From assembly GCF_001650195.1 (NCBI RefSeq), contig NZ_LXYR01000024.1, positions 1-64,000 of the forward strand: a stretch of DNA of 64,000 nucleotides, read 5' to 3'. Source of the DNA: Phormidesmis priestleyi BC1401. GTDB taxonomy: Bacteria; Cyanobacteriota; Cyanobacteriia; Leptolyngbyales; Leptolyngbyaceae. A program made the position numbers and the translations under genes. The notes under the pieces were generated by a model, which saw only the letters and a list, made by a program, of their open reading frames with translations, searched no databases and was not told where the DNA came from. This document shows, one piece after another, positions 8,182 to 19,090 of the stretch (positions within the stretch are counted from its first letter, which is position 1; every line of letters starts with the position of its first letter).

Positions 8182-11100
8182 TTACTTTAAAGGGGGAACT
8201 GCGTTGGAGCGCTGCACCAACTGAGCCACAGTTTTCACCAGTTCTTCTGGATCGACGGGTTTAGCAAGATGTTTTTGAAACCCAGCCGCGATCGCTTGCT
8301 GCTGGTCATATTCTCCCACGTAGGCAGTCAACGCAATAGCTGGCGTTTCGCGACCTTGTGACGTGACCCGCATCTGCCGCATCAAGCTATAGCCATCCAT
8401 ATCGGGCATTCCAATATCACTGATGATCAGATGTAGAACAGACTGTTCGATCGTTTGAAGTGCCTCAACGCCCGATGAAACCGCTGTGACGATCGCGGCT
8501 GCTTGCTCTAGCGCAAAGGCAACAAACTCGCGTGAGTCGGTGTCATCATCCACAACGAGAATATGAATGCCGTCTAAATCCAGCGTGAGTTCCGCTCCTG
8601 GTTCTGAAGTCACGCCTTCAATAGATCGAGACGCGATCGGAATCTGAACCGTAAACGTGGCTCCTTGTCCGTCGCCGTCGCTCTCTACTGCAACGTGCCC
8701 GCCGTGCATTTCGACGATTTGACGAGCGATCGCTAGCCCTAACCCCAACCCGCCAAACTTGCGAGTGGTGGCTCCATCTTCTTGACGGAAATGCTCAAAC
8801 ACATAGGGCAAAAACTGGGGGTTGATGCCTTTGCCTGTGTCTCTGACTTGGATTTGGGCGTTTGTTCCAACTTGAGATAACTCAACCGTAATTTGTCCGC
8901 CAGCAGGGGTAAACTTGACCGCATTCGACAAGAGATTCCACACGACTTGCTGCAAGCGTCCGGCATCGCCACCCACTAACCCAACAGACGGTGAGATTAG
9001 GGTTTGAGTCGAGAGAGACTTGGCTTCTGCGGCTAATCGAACAGTTTCGAGAGCGGCGGTGATGACATCGCTCAAATCTACGGGTGCGACTGTCAAAGAC
9101 AGCTTGCCGCTCAAAATTCGGGAGATGTCGAGCAAGTCATCAATGAGTTGGACTTGCAGTTTGGCGTTGCGCTCGATCGTCGCGATCGCGTCGGTTGTTT
9201 TTTCTGCATCCAGTCTTCCGGTTTGCAAGAGTTTTGACCAGCCCAAAATCGGGTTCATTGGGGTGCGTAGCTCGTGCGATAACACGGCTAGAAACTCGTC
9301 TTTGATGCGGTTAGCACTCTCGGCAGCTTCTCGTGCGGCTTGTTCTTGCTGCAAGAGTTGTTCTCGTTCGGCTTCATTGCGCTTGCGATCGCTGATGTCC
9401 TTGAACAGAATGGCGACTTTTCGGCTCTCTGGCTGCCCGATGCGATACGCATAAACATCAAACCAACGGTTCATCACTTCAGGGCGATCCTCAAAGCGAA
9501 TCGGTTCGCCCGTCAGAGCAACGTTGCCGTAAATCTCATACCAGTGATTTTCAAGACCTGGAGTTAGCTGACTCGCCGTTTTGCCGACTGCTTGTTCGAG
9601 TCCCGATTGTTTCTCAAACGCTGGATTGATTTCTAAAAAGCGGTAATCAATAGGCGTGTTGGTTTCATCAAACAGCACCTCAATAATGCAAAAGCCATGA
9701 TCGATCGACTCAAACAACGTTCGATAGCGGTCTTCAGATTGCTGTAAGGTTTCCTCGGCTTGTTTACGATCGGTCACTTCAACCGCAAAAACCGTCAGTC
9801 CATCCGGTGAAGGGTAAACTCGATACTCAAACCAGCGGTTCCAGGGCAGATAAACATACTCGAACTGGATGGGCGTTTGTTCACGCATTGCCCGATGGAA
9901 TTGAACATAGACATCGGTGTCAACAGCAGCAGGAAACAAGCTCCAGTTGTTATAGCCGAGCAGTTCTTCTCGCGGTTTTCCAGCCATTTCGCATAAGCGA
10001 TCGTTGACGTAGGTGTAACACCAGTTGCGATCGAAGACATAAAACCCATCATTAATGCTCGACAAGATGGTTTCAATGGTTTGCTTGGCGGCTTCTGCTT
10101 CCAGCCTGAGTGCCTGCTCTCGCTGCCCTGCTTCTCGCCGCAGTTGACTCAGCTTCAAACTTGCCTCGACTCGTGCTAGTAGTTCACGAGCAGAAAATGG
10201 CTTGGTCAAGTAGTCGTCGGCTCCTGCTTCGAGTCCTTCGACCCGCGCTTCTTCACCAGCCCGAGCAGATAGCAGCACGATCGGCAGATCTTGAGTGGCT
10301 GGATCATCTCGCAGTTGTTGCAATAGCCCGAACCCATCCAGTTTTGGCATCATCACATCGGTGAGCACCAGATCAGGCTTTTGTCGTCGAATTGCAGTCA
10401 AGGCAGCCAGTCCATCTGCCACCGTTTCAACGTCATAATGCTGACTCAATAGGCGCTTTATATAGTCGCGCACATCGGCGTTGTCGTCGGCTAAAAGAAT
10501 ACGAGCAGGAGACGTTTGAGTCAACGGCAACTCAGAACCCAAGCCTGAAAACTCAGAACTATCTTCTGGTATCCAACGCAAGGCTTCCTCAACAAAAGGT
10601 GCAGCCCTTAAAGCAGTAGACTGCTTTTGTTCTGTTTGGATGAGATCGAGGGGCAAATGAGCTTGACCGATCGGAATTGTCACCGTAAAGGTTGTGCCTT
10701 GCTCTAGCACACTAGAGACGCTGACGGAGCCACCCTGTAGTTTGACGAGTTCTTGCACGAGTGCAAGCCCAATGCCAGAGCCTTCATAGGTGCGCGAGCG
10801 GCTTCCACTGACGCGATGAAATCGTTCAAACAATCGAGGTAACTCAGTTTCGGGAATGCCTACGCCTGTATCTGCAACGCTGAATTCAACCGCATCCTCA
10901 ACAGCAATTAATCGAACCGTAATCTGTCCTACAAACGTAAACTTAAACGCATTTGAAATCAGATTGAGAACGATTTTTTCCCACATCTCGCGATCGACAT
11001 ACACCAATTCTGGCAGCGCTGGACACTCGATCGAGAATGTCATTCCTGCTCGTTCGATCAGAGAGCGAAACACACTCGCTAACTCTACGGTGAACGCTGC

Positions 11101-12417
11101 GAGATTAGTCGGTTCATACACGGCTTGAATGCGTCCGGCTTCGATTCGAGAAAAGTCTAGCAATGTGTTGACTAATTTTTGCAAACGCAAGCCGCTACGC
11201 TGGATTAGCTGAAGTTGTTCACGCTCATCGGGCTGTAATCGTCCATCAAGGGTGGTTGCAAATTCCTCTAACGGACTCAACATTAAGGTTAACGGAGTGC
11301 GAAATTCATGACTAACATTACTAAAAAACGCGGTTTTAGCTCGATCGGGGTCTGCCAACTTCTCGGCGCGTTTGCGTTCAGCTTCATAGGCGTCGGCATT
11401 GGCGATCGCGGTTCCCACATTGCTAGCCACTAAGTCAAAAAAGCCCCGATATTCGTCATCAAACGCGAGTCGAGGGCTAATTCCCAACACCAATAATCCT
11501 GCTAGTTGCTGCTGTTGCCCCGCCTGGGCAAGCGGCAAAACGATCGCCGATCGTGAGGGTTCATCCCATGCTCCTCCAGGGAGTGCGCCAAACCGAGCCA
11601 TTAAATCATCGACAATTTCAGGGTCTCCAGTTCTCCTGACCTGCGCGAGTTTCCAGCTATCCTGTTCTTGAGTCAAATCAACCTGCTCAAGACTGACAGG
11701 TGTTCCAGCCTCTACTCTGACTGTTCCGGCTAGCCGAGCTTGTTTCCCATCTTGCTCAACTAAATACAGCAAGGCAAAGGAAATGTCGTGAGAATTGTTT
11801 GCAAGCGTGGCACTGGCAATCCGACACGTTTCCTCGACTGACTTGGCTTCTACACTACTAGACGCGAGTTCCCGCAGGGTACTGAGCCGCCGCTCACCGA
11901 TCACTCGTCGCGTGGTTTCAGTCACCGCCGTAAACGCCCCTCCGACCTCTCCGGTTTCTAAAAAAATTGGGCTATAGGAGTAGGTAAAATAGGCTTCCTC
12001 GGTGTAGCCATAACGATCGACGAGCAGCAGCATATCATCAGACCAGGTTGCCTGTGCCGTTTCTAGCACGCCATTAAGCTGCACCCCAATGATGTCCCAA
12101 ATTTCTGACCAAACCTCTTGTCCCGGTTGTCCCAAAGCATTTGGATGCTTAGTTCCCAAAATAGGTCGCCAAGCATCGTTGTAGAGCAACACCAAGTCTT
12201 TGCCCCACCAAATCGCCATCGGAAAGCGGGAGTTTAAGCAGATACTTACGGCTGTTTTTAGGCTTGATGCCCAACCGGAAACGGAACCAAGCGGCGTTTG
12301 TGACCAATCAGCGTTGCCTTCACACGCGAAGCGCGCCCGCATCGATTCTCCCATTTCACCGCCGCCTGTAAAGAGGCGTTCTACGTCTGCTGGCTGATTT
12401 TCAGTCACGATCTCCAC
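8182..12417 (-). CDS. Hybrid sensor histidine kinase, PAS-GAF-HK-REC-PAS-PAS-HK-REC
   Basis: 1411-residue soluble signalling protein with two complete kinase modules. Order: PAS (about 20-170), GAF (about 175-350), HisKA with SHEFRTPL (His370), HATPase (about 470-580), receiver with TDVMMPKLDG (Asp687), two PAS domains (about 790-1035), a second HisKA with SHELRTP (His1048), HATPase and a final receiver with SDIGMPDMDG (Asp1334). ATP-binding G boxes are intact in both (DTGVGIPE and DTGKGINP). No membrane segments are evident, so the signal is probably cytoplasmic; no ligand-binding cysteine or chromophore site was identified. It stands alone with no adjacent output regulator. Confidence 0.93.
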   Translation of the reverse strand: MEIVTENQPADVERLFTGGGEMGESMRARFACEGNADWSQTPLGSVSGWASSLKTAVSICLNSRFPMAIWWGKDLVLLYNDAWRPILGTKHPNALGQPGQEVWSEIWDIIGVQLNGVLETAQATWSDDMLLLVDRYGYTEEAYFTYSYSPIFLETGEVGGAFTAVTETTRRVIGERRLSTLRELASSSVEAKSVEETCRIASATLANNSHDISFALLYLVEQDGKQARLAGTVRVEAGTPVSLEQVDLTQEQDSWKLAQVRRTGDPEIVDDLMARFGALPGGAWDEPSRSAIVLPLAQAGQQQQLAGLLVLGISPRLAFDDEYRGFFDLVASNVGTAIANADAYEAERKRAEKLADPDRAKTAFFSNVSHEFRTPLTLMLSPLEEFATTLDGRLQPDEREQLQLIQRSGLRLQKLVNTLLDFSRIEAGRIQAVYEPTNLAAFTVELASVFRSLIERAGMTFSIECPALPELVYVDREMWEKIVLNLISNAFKFTFVGQITVRLIAVEDAVEFSVADTGVGIPETELPRLFERFHRVSGSRSRTYEGSGIGLALVQELVKLQGGSVSVSSVLEQGTTFTVTIPIGQAHLPLDLIQTEQKQSTALRAAPFVEEALRWIPEDSSEFSGLGSELPLTQTSPARILLADDNADVRDYIKRLLSQHYDVETVADGLAALTAIRRQKPDLVLTDVMMPKLDGFGLLQQLRDDPATQDLPIVLLSARAGEEARVEGLEAGADDYLTKPFSARELLARVEASLKLSQLRREAGQREQALRLEAEAAKQTIETILSSINDGFYVFDRNWCYTYVNDRLCEMAGKPREELLGYNNWSLFPAAVDTDVYVQFHRAMREQTPIQFEYVYLPWNRWFEYRVYPSPDGLTVFAVEVTDRKQAEETLQQSEDRYRTLFESIDHGFCIIEVLFDETNTPIDYRFLEINPAFEKQSGLEQAVGKTASQLTPGLENHWYEIYGNVALTGEPIRFEDRPEVMNRWFDVYAYRIGQPESRKVAILFKDISDRKRNEAEREQLLQQEQAAREAAESANRIKDEFLAVLSHELRTPMNPILGWSKLLQTGRLDAEKTTDAIATIERNAKLQVQLIDDLLDISRILSGKLSLTVAPVDLSDVITAALETVRLAAEAKSLSTQTLISPSVGLVGGDAGRLQQVVWNLLSNAVKFTPAGGQITVELSQVGTNAQIQVRDTGKGINPQFLPYVFEHFRQEDGATTRKFGGLGLGLAIARQIVEMHGGHVAVESDGDGQGATFTVQIPIASRSIEGVTSEPGAELTLDLDGIHILVVDDDTDSREFVAFALEQAAAIVTAVSSGVEALQTIEQSVLHLIISDIGMPDMDGYSLMRQMRVTSQGRETPAIALTAYVGEYDQQQAIAAGFQKHLAKPVDPEELVKTVAQLVQRSNAVPPLK

Positions 12418-12609
12418 TTGTCCTCAAAAAGATGTTGAATTTATTTGAGTTAGGGTGTCCCCCTGCGTTTTTATTGGTTGGCATCTCGTCGCACAAATTT
12501 ACGAAAAACTCTTTTATTTTCATTCGATTGTACTGTTGATTACGGGCGATCGGCGCTCTTCACAGCCGTGTCCAGTCTCACAACTCAATCGTCAAAGTGT
12601 TGAGCTAAT

Positions 12610-13971
12610 CTAGGATCGGTCTCGTCGATCGGGTTCATAGGTTCCTCTTGTTCCCAATCCTCGATTCTCGGTTTGATCCAGCATCACCAGCACCTTATCC
12701 ACGCGATTGCCGTCCATATCCATGACTTCAAAGCGCAGAGTGCTCCATGCAAAATGGTCGGCTGGTGCAGGAATGCGACCCAGATGCATAACCACAAAAC
12801 CGCCAAGGGTTTGATAGCTGCCTCGCTGCTCTCCCGGCAGTTCTCTGTCTTCTAAATTGAGAATCTCTTTGAACTGGTAAATCGGCAACATCCCATCCAA
12901 CAGCCACGAGCCATCTTCTCGCTGCACGGCTTGCGGTTCTTGCAGTTCTTCGACCGAGGGAATGTCACCGACGATCGCTTGCAGAACGTCTGTCAGCGTC
13001 ACCAATCCTTGAATCACGCCATACTCATCGACGACGAAGGCAATCTGAGTTCCCGATTGTTTAAATAGCTCTAATACCTTCAGCGCACGAGTGCTTTCGG
13101 GCACAAACACAGGTGAATTGAGCGAAGTGGTGAAATCGATCGGCTGACCCGACAGCGTTTTAACCAACAGATCATAAACCTGCACGACTCCCAGCAGGTT
13201 ATCCAATCCGCCGTGACAAACTGGGAAGCGAGAGTGAGAACTCTCCATCATTGTGCGGTGATTTTCGTCGAGCGAGTCTTCTAGGTCGAGCCAGACAATT
13301 TCTAAGCGAGGAGTCATCAGAGAACTAACGCGGCGATCGCCCAGCCGAAACACCCGTTTCATGATGTCTTCTTCTGCCTGCTCAAACATCCCCGCTTCGG
13401 TGCCCTGCTCGATCATGACGCGAATCTCTTCTTCCGTCACCGTCGGCTCACCTGATGGACGAATGCCCAAAACTCTCAGCACGAGATCAGTTGAAACCCC
13501 CAGCAAGAAGACGATCGGAGACGCAACTCTCGCCAGCAAACTCATCGGAATCGCCACCATGATCGACACCCGTTCGGGATAGTTGAGCGCTAATCGCTTG
13601 GGCACGAGTTCGCCAATAATCAGCGTTAGATAAGCCAGAAGAATCACCGAGATCCCAAACGAAAGCGGCTGAGTGTAGGGTCGCAAAAACGGGATCGATT
13701 CTAGAATCGGCTCGACTCTGCGCGAGATAGCAGCCTCACCAAAAGCACCAGAGATAATCGCAATCAGCGTAATGGCAACTTGCCCGATCGCCAAGAAGTT
13801 ATTTGGCTCACTTGCCAGATCGAACGCTGCTTTGGCTTTTGCATCTCCCTGATTTGCCATTTGTTGGAGACGCACTTTTCGGGCAGAGACGATCGCCATT
13901 TCTGACATCACAAACAGTCCGTTGGCGATCGTTAAGAGCAAGATAATCAGAAGTTCGACGGTGGGAGGCAT
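12610..13971 (-). CDS. CNNM/CorC-HlyC family membrane protein with CBS pair
   Basis: 453-residue protein. An N-terminal CNNM/DUF21 membrane region (about 1-190, several hydrophobic helices, starting ELLIILLLTIANGLFVMSEM) is followed by two CBS domains (about 205-335; MTPRLEIVWL, FVVDEYGVIQGLVTLTDVL) and a C-terminal CorC_HlyC domain (about 350-440, with GYQTLGGFV-like core). Family members are annotated as magnesium or cobalt efflux proteins or haemolysin homologues; the transport direction is not settled from sequence. The gene is monocistronic and divergent from the hydrolase at 14113. Confidence 0.9.
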   Translation of the reverse strand: MPPTVELLIILLLTIANGLFVMSEMAIVSARKVRLQQMANQGDAKAKAAFDLASEPNNFLAIGQVAITLIAIISGAFGEAAISRRVEPILESIPFLRPYTQPLSFGISVILLAYLTLIIGELVPKRLALNYPERVSIMVAIPMSLLARVASPIVFLLGVSTDLVLRVLGIRPSGEPTVTEEEIRVMIEQGTEAGMFEQAEEDIMKRVFRLGDRRVSSLMTPRLEIVWLDLEDSLDENHRTMMESSHSRFPVCHGGLDNLLGVVQVYDLLVKTLSGQPIDFTTSLNSPVFVPESTRALKVLELFKQSGTQIAFVVDEYGVIQGLVTLTDVLQAIVGDIPSVEELQEPQAVQREDGSWLLDGMLPIYQFKEILNLEDRELPGEQRGSYQTLGGFVVMHLGRIPAPADHFAWSTLRFEVMDMDGNRVDKVLVMLDQTENRGLGTRGTYEPDRRDRS

Positions 13972-14112
13972 TCCTGGCGCTGCTCGTTGATCTGGCAGGG
14001 ATGGGGCTGACTGTTTTAGTGTATCTGAGTTTTACCCTTCGCCTCGACTCTTCTAATCGCTGTGCTAACTTGCTAAAATCTTTGAGAATCGATTGAGGCT
14101 TGAGAATCATTC

Positions 14113-14937
14113 ATGCGTCAATTACCGCTAAGAAAATTGCTCATTGGGGAGCTGAGTTGGAAAAAGCTGGTGCGATCGCTACTATTCATCTACACTTTTT
14201 TCGCGCTTTATGTCTTTTTTCGAGCAGACAGCATGATTTTTCTGCCTCAGCCTGCTAGCTATGAGAACGCTAGAGATCTCCTTAAACTGCCTGTCACTCC
14301 TACTGAGCAAATTTCAGCACTCTACTTGCCCAATCCTCAAGCTAAATACACCTTGCTCTACATTCACGGGAATGCGGAAGATTTAGGAGATATTCGTCCT
14401 TTGCTCGATCGCTTGCATGGCTGGGGATTTAGCGTCTTTGCCTATGACTATCGAGGTTATGGAACCAGCGATGGTAACCCAAGTGAACGCAATGCCTATC
14501 AAGATGCAGATGCTGCGTATGCTTACCTGACCCAACAACTCAAAATACCTCCTGAGCAAATTATTGTATATGGTCGATCGGTGGGCGGCGGATCCGCCGT
14601 TGACCTGGCAACTCGGCATCCTGTGAGCGGGTTAATTTTGGAGAGTACGTTTACCTCTGCCTTTCGAGTTGTGGTGCCTTTTCCCATTCTTCCTTTCGAC
14701 AAGTTTTCTAACCTTGACAAATTGCGAAAGGTGCATTGCCCTGTTCTCGTGATGCACGGTCAAGCAGATCAAACAATCCCGATTCAACACGGTCAGAGAC
14801 TTTATGAAGCGGCACGAGAGCCTAAGATGTCTCTTTGGGTGGCAGAGGCGGGACACAACGACCTCGATCGGGTTGCAGGTGAGCGCTATCAAAGAACATT
14901 AGTCGCCTTTCAACGACTTGTAGAAACCCATAAATGA
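14113..14937 (+). CDS. Membrane-anchored alpha/beta hydrolase (ABHD13/Bem46-like)
   Basis: 274 residues. One hydrophobic N-terminal segment (about 18-38) likely anchors it in a membrane, followed by an alpha/beta hydrolase fold. YIHGNAED gives the oxyanion region, GRSVGGG holds the nucleophile serine (about 159), HGQADQTIP the acid aspartate and AGHNDL the histidine. Family members are serine hydrolases of mostly unknown substrate. It lies alone between a CorC gene and a repeat-rich gap before mfd. Confidence 0.88.
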   Translation: MRQLPLRKLLIGELSWKKLVRSLLFIYTFFALYVFFRADSMIFLPQPASYENARDLLKLPVTPTEQISALYLPNPQAKYTLLYIHGNAEDLGDIRPLLDRLHGWGFSVFAYDYRGYGTSDGNPSERNAYQDADAAYAYLTQQLKIPPEQIIVYGRSVGGGSAVDLATRHPVSGLILESTFTSAFRVVVPFPILPFDKFSNLDKLRKVHCPVLVMHGQADQTIPIQHGQRLYEAAREPKMSLWVAEAGHNDLDRVAGERYQRTLVAFQRLVETHK

Positions 14938-15044
14938 TGTGAGAAAACCACTTCAAAATCGTCATGAAGTGGCACATAATAACAAGTCGAAAGGGTGGGG
15001 CTGAGAGAATGGCTTAAAAGTAGTCGTTGATGGCATGACCCGCC

Positions 15045-15215
15045 CGTGATTGAAAATCACGGTCTAACGGTGCGAAGTCCACTAAAGGGACTGAAAGCCT
15101 AATATCGTCTGATTCAACCCGTTTCAACGGGTTTCGCACCGTTAGCCCCGACTTTCAGTCCGGGGCGGAACGCACTCGTAGCGAAGAGACTTTCCATACT
15201 TTTAAAACATCCTCT
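15045..15215. repeat. Composite hairpin repeat upstream of mfd
   Basis: The 365-base gap before mfd is largely this element. CTAACGGTGCGAAG (15064-15077) pairs with TTCGCACCGTTAG (15133-15145). Around and within it are small stems such as CGTGATT/AATCACG, AGTCC/GGACT, AACCCGTT/AACGGGTT and CCCCGAC/GTCCGGGG. Its right part resembles the element at 39516-39611 (stem, then a GCAGCGA- or GTAGCGA-type stretch, then TTTAAAAC). No gene is seen in the gap. Confidence 0.7.
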
Positions 15216-15302
15216 GAGTTGACGATCGCTACATTCACTCATCTCAACCGATCGCTCGATAAAATGTAAAGATAACTAAACTGCAATACCCTCGCTTAAC
15301 CA

Positions 15303-18300
15303 ATGGCGTTTTCTTCGATTACTCGTGCGCTCGGACGATTGCCCCTTACGGCTGAACTGCTTAACAAACTGGGTCAACATCAGTTTTTGCGACTGAGTGG
15401 GTTGGCGCGGTTGCCCAAGGGCTTAGTCTCGTCTACGCTGGCACAAGCTCAAACTCGTCCGTTGCTGGTCGTCACAGCGACGCTAGAAGAAGCAGGACGC
15501 TGGAGCGCTCAACTCGAAGCAATGGGCTGGCAAACCGTCCATTTTTATCCCACGTCTGAAACGTCGCCCTACGAGTCGTTTGACCCCGAAGCCGAGATGA
15601 ATTGGGGACAGCTACAGGTTTTGGCAGACTTGGTGAAGACAAACGACGAAAAACAGAAGCCGTCATCGCTGGCGATCGTGGCGACCGAGCGCGCCCTGCA
15701 AACTCACCTTCCGCCCGTCGAAGCGTTTTCGCCCTACTGTTTATCGCTCGATCGTGGCAAAGAGTTGAATCTCAACACACTCAGCAACGAACTGGCACGA
15801 TTAGGCTATGAGCGCGTCAACCTGGTCGAGACAGAGGGACAGTGGAGCCGACGCGGAGACATTATTGATGTGTTTCCCGTTGCGGCTGAGTTGCCTGTGC
15901 GATTGGAATTGTTTGGTGATGACCTAGATCAGATTCGAGAGTTTGATCCGTCTACGCAGCGATCGCTCGATCGTATCGATCGTCTAGTGCTGACTCCCAC
16001 GAGTTTCAGTCCAATTATTCAAGCGAATCTCACGATTGAGCAAGTCGAGTCTTATCTGTCTCCCGAAGATCGAGAGCGATTTGAACAGGGACACGCGATC
16101 GAAGGAATGCGCCGCTTTTTAGGACTCGCCTTCTCGAAACCTGCGTCTCTATTGGATTATTTGCCGGACAATACTTTGATTGCTCTCGACGAGCCAGAAA
16201 TGTGTGAGGCACATGGCGATCGCTGGTTCGATCAGGTCGAAGAACATTGGCAAGAAAGTCCTCATCCGTTCCCTAAGACTCATCGTCCGTTTGCGGCATC
16301 TCTGGCTGAAGTCGAGTGCTTCGATCGGCTCTTTCTCAGCGAACTGGCAGAAGAAAAGAATGGGCTAAATCTTGCCAGTCGTCCCGTTCCTGCGGTGCCG
16401 CATCAGTTTGGACGACTCGCCGAAACGCTGCGAGGAGAACGCGATCGCGGGTTCTCCGTCTGGCTCGTCTCAGCCCAGCCGTCTCGATCGGTTTCTCTAT
16501 TACAAGAACATGATTGCCCCGCGCAGTTTGTGCCCAACCCGCGAGATTTTTTGGCGATCGACAAACTGCAAACTCAGCACGTTCCCGTTGCGGTCAAATA
16601 TTCGGGGTTAGCCGAGTTAGAAGGCTTTATTCTGCCGACGTTTAGAATGGTGTTGGTCACCGATCGAGAGTTTTTTGGGCAACACAGTTTAACGACTCCG
16701 AGCTATGTTCGCAAACGTCGCCGCGCCGCGTCTAAGCAAGTTGATCCCAACAAATTGCAGCCCGGTGATTATGTCGTCCACAAAAATCATGGAGTCGGTC
16801 AATTCATCAAGCTCGAAAGTTTGACGCTCAACGACGAAACTCGCGAATATTTAGTGCTGAAATATGCCGATGGCTTGCTGCGAGTCGCGGCAGATCAACT
16901 CAGTGCACTGTCTCGATTTCGAGGCGTGGGCGAAGCGGTGCCCCAACTCAACAAAATGTCGAGCAAAGCCTGGGAGAAAACCAAGAGCAAAGTTCGGAAA
17001 GCGATTAAAAAAGTTGCGGTAGATTTGCTGCATCTCTATGCCCAACGATCGCAGCAGTCCGGTTTTTCTTACCCAACTGATATGCCCTGGCAGCAAGAGA
17101 TGGAAGAGTCGTTTCCCTATCAGCCAACGCCCGATCAGCTCAAAGCCACGCAGGATGTCAAGCTAGATATGGAGAGCGATCGCCCAATGGATCGGTTGGT
17201 CTGCGGCGATGTCGGCTTTGGCAAAACGGAAGTAGCGATTCGCGCAATCTTCAAAGCCGTCACCGCCGGAAAGCAGGTTGCACTGCTGGCTCCGACGACA
17301 ATTTTGACCCAACAGCACTATCACACTCTTAAAGAACGATTTGCGCCGTATCCGATTCAAGTCGGGTTGCTGAATCGATTCCGCACGGCTGACGAACGCA
17401 AAGATATTCAGCGTCGGTTGACCACCGGAGAATTGGATATCGTCGTCGGCACTCACCAGCTTTTAGGCAAAGGCATTCAGTTCCAGGATTTGGGGCTGCT
17501 GGTTGTGGATGAAGAACAGCGCTTTGGGGTGAACCAAAAAGAGAAAATTAAATCGCTCAAGACTCAAGTTGACGTTCTCACCCTCAGCGCCACTCCGATT
17601 CCGCGAACGTTGTACATGGCGTTATCTGGCGTGCGCGAAATGAGTTTAATTACGACTCCGCCGCCGTCTCGTCGTCCGATTAAGACTCACATGTCGCCTT
17701 ACGATCCTGAAATGGTGCGATCGGCGATTCGGCAAGAACTCGATCGGGGTGGACAAATCTTCTACGTCGTCCCCAGAGTTGAAGGTATTGAAGAAATCTC
17801 GGCTCAACTGAGCGAGATGATTCCCGGTGCCAGAATTGCCGTAGCTCACGGGCAAATGCCAGAATCAGAACTCGAATCCACGATGCTGACTTTTGGCGAA
17901 GCCGAAGCCGATATTCTGGTTTGCACCACGATTATCGAGTCGGGCTTAGACATTCCCAGAGTCAACACCATTTTGATTGAAGACGCGCAAAAGTTCGGGT
18001 TGTCTCAGCTTTATCAGTTGCGGGGGCGAGTCGGGCGAGCAGGCATTCAGGCTCACGCGTGGCTGTTTTACCCCAAAAAACACGAGCTATCAGACGCAGC
18101 CCGTCAACGGCTCCGCGCCCTGCAAGAGTTTACCCAACTGGGTTCTGGCTATCAGTTAGCCGTGCGAGATATGGAAATTCGCGGCGTAGGCAACTTACTT
18201 GGAGCCGAACAATCGGGACAAATGGACGCGATCGGATTTGATCTCTACATGGAGATGCTCGAAGATGCGATTAAAGAAATTCGCGGTCAAGAAATCCCCA

Positions 18301-18770
18301 AAGTGGACGACACCCAGATCGATCTCAGTCTCACCGCCTTTATTCCAGCCGATTACATTCCCGATTTAGACCAAAAAATGGATGCCTATCGCATGGTCGC
18401 CACGGCTTCGTCTAAACCAGAGTTGACCCAAATCGCGGTGGACTGGAGCGATCGCTATGGCTCGATTCCGATCGCGGCTCTGCAACTTCTGCGCGTCATG
18501 GAACTCAAACAAGTTGCCAAAAAAATCGGCTTTTCTCGCATCAAGCCCGAAGGCAAACAGCACGTCATTCTCGAAACCCCAATGGAGGAGCCAGCCTGGA
18601 ATCTCCTCAAAGAAAATCTGCCCAATCATCTGCAAACCCGCTTTGTCTACACCCCCGGCAAAGTTACCGTGCGCGGCTTGGGGCTTCTCAGTGCTGACCA
18701 ACAGCTCTCAAATCTGATCGATTGGCTGAGCCGAATGCAAGGCGCACTGCTCGAACCTGCTCTAGTGTGA
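15303..18770 (+). CDS. mfd: Transcription-repair coupling factor Mfd
   Basis: 1155-residue Mfd. It displaces RNA polymerase stalled at DNA lesions and recruits UvrA. N-terminal UvrB-like domains (about 20-350) are followed by the RNA-polymerase-interacting domain (about 490-560, [11 protein letters not shown]). The RecG-like translocase follows, with Walker [12 protein letters not shown], Walker B VDEEQRFG and helicase motif [12 protein letters not shown], then a C-terminal TRCF domain (about 1010-1110). Length is normal for the family. It stands alone; a MazEF pair follows after 77 bases. Confidence 0.97.
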   Translation: MAFSSITRALGRLPLTAELLNKLGQHQFLRLSGLARLPKGLVSSTLAQAQTRPLLVVTATLEEAGRWSAQLEAMGWQTVHFYPTSETSPYESFDPEAEMNWGQLQVLADLVKTNDEKQKPSSLAIVATERALQTHLPPVEAFSPYCLSLDRGKELNLNTLSNELARLGYERVNLVETEGQWSRRGDIIDVFPVAAELPVRLELFGDDLDQIREFDPSTQRSLDRIDRLVLTPTSFSPIIQANLTIEQVESYLSPEDRERFEQGHAIEGMRRFLGLAFSKPASLLDYLPDNTLIALDEPEMCEAHGDRWFDQVEEHWQESPHPFPKTHRPFAASLAEVECFDRLFLSELAEEKNGLNLASRPVPAVPHQFGRLAETLRGERDRGFSVWLVSAQPSRSVSLLQEHDCPAQFVPNPRDFLAIDKLQTQHVPVAVKYSGLAELEGFILPTFRMVLVTDREFFGQHSLTTPSYVRKRRRAASKQVDPNKLQPGDYVVHKNHGVGQFIKLESLTLNDETREYLVLKYADGLLRVAADQLSALSRFRGVGEAVPQLNKMSSKAWEKTKSKVRKAIKKVAVDLLHLYAQRSQQSGFSYPTDMPWQQEMEESFPYQPTPDQLKATQDVKLDMESDRPMDRLVCGDVGFGKTEVAIRAIFKAVTAGKQVALLAPTTILTQQHYHTLKERFAPYPIQVGLLNRFRTADERKDIQRRLTTGELDIVVGTHQLLGKGIQFQDLGLLVVDEEQRFGVNQKEKIKSLKTQVDVLTLSATPIPRTLYMALSGVREMSLITTPPPSRRPIKTHMSPYDPEMVRSAIRQELDRGGQIFYVVPRVEGIEEISAQLSEMIPGARIAVAHGQMPESELESTMLTFGEAEADILVCTTIIESGLDIPRVNTILIEDAQKFGLSQLYQLRGRVGRAGIQAHAWLFYPKKHELSDAARQRLRALQEFTQLGSGYQLAVRDMEIRGVGNLLGAEQSGQMDAIGFDLYMEMLEDAIKEIRGQEIPKVDDTQIDLSLTAFIPADYIPDLDQKMDAYRMVATASSKPELTQIAVDWSDRYGSIPIAALQLLRVMELKQVAKKIGFSRIKPEGKQHVILETPMEEPAWNLLKENLPNHLQTRFVYTPGKVTVRGLGLLSADQQLSNLIDWLSRMQGALLEPALV

Positions 18771-18809
18771 ACTGACCTCAGATCAGAGCCGTCTCACCAC
18801 TTTTGTATC

Positions 18810-18826
18810 TATAATGTTTATACATT
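18810..18826 (+). promoter_or_regulatory. Promoter/operator of the mazEF pair
   Basis: A perfect -10 hexamer TATAAT (18810-18815) overlaps the palindrome AATGTTTATACATT (18813-18826), 22 bases before the mazE start. A palindrome over the -10 box fits autorepression by an AbrB-fold antitoxin or its toxin complex. No convincing -35 box was seen. Function is inference. Confidence 0.55.
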
Positions 18827-18847
18827 CTTTCGCAAGTGGTCAAGCTA

Positions 18848-19090
18848 ATGAAACCTCAGGTTGTGGCAAAATGGGGCAATAGTTTGGGTATTCGCATTCC
18901 GATGCAGATTGCCAAACAGATTAACTTGCAAGAAGGAACGGGCATTACCTTTACAGTGGTAGATGGCGGTCTGATCATCAAGCCTGAGAAAAAGAAATAT
19001 GTACTAGATGATTTACTGGCAGGAGTGAGTCTAGACAACGTGCATTCAGAAGTAGATATGGGACAACCCATCGGCAATGAAATCTGGTAG
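18848..19090 (+). CDS. mazE: MazE-type antitoxin (AbrB fold)
   Basis: 80-residue SpoVT/AbrB-fold antitoxin. The N-terminal swapped-hairpin DNA-binding domain (WGNSLGIRIPMQIAKQ, then a GLIIKP strand) is followed by an acidic tail (about 50-80) likely to wrap the toxin. The ATG at 18848 is chosen; an upstream GTG at 18836 would only add four residues. It overlaps the toxin gene by 14 bases, the usual antitoxin-first arrangement. The pair may serve plasmid-like maintenance, phage defence or stress growth control; which one cannot be told here. Confidence 0.9.
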   Translation: MKPQVVAKWGNSLGIRIPMQIAKQINLQEGTGITFTVVDGGLIIKPEKKKYVLDDLLAGVSLDNVHSEVDMGQPIGNEIW

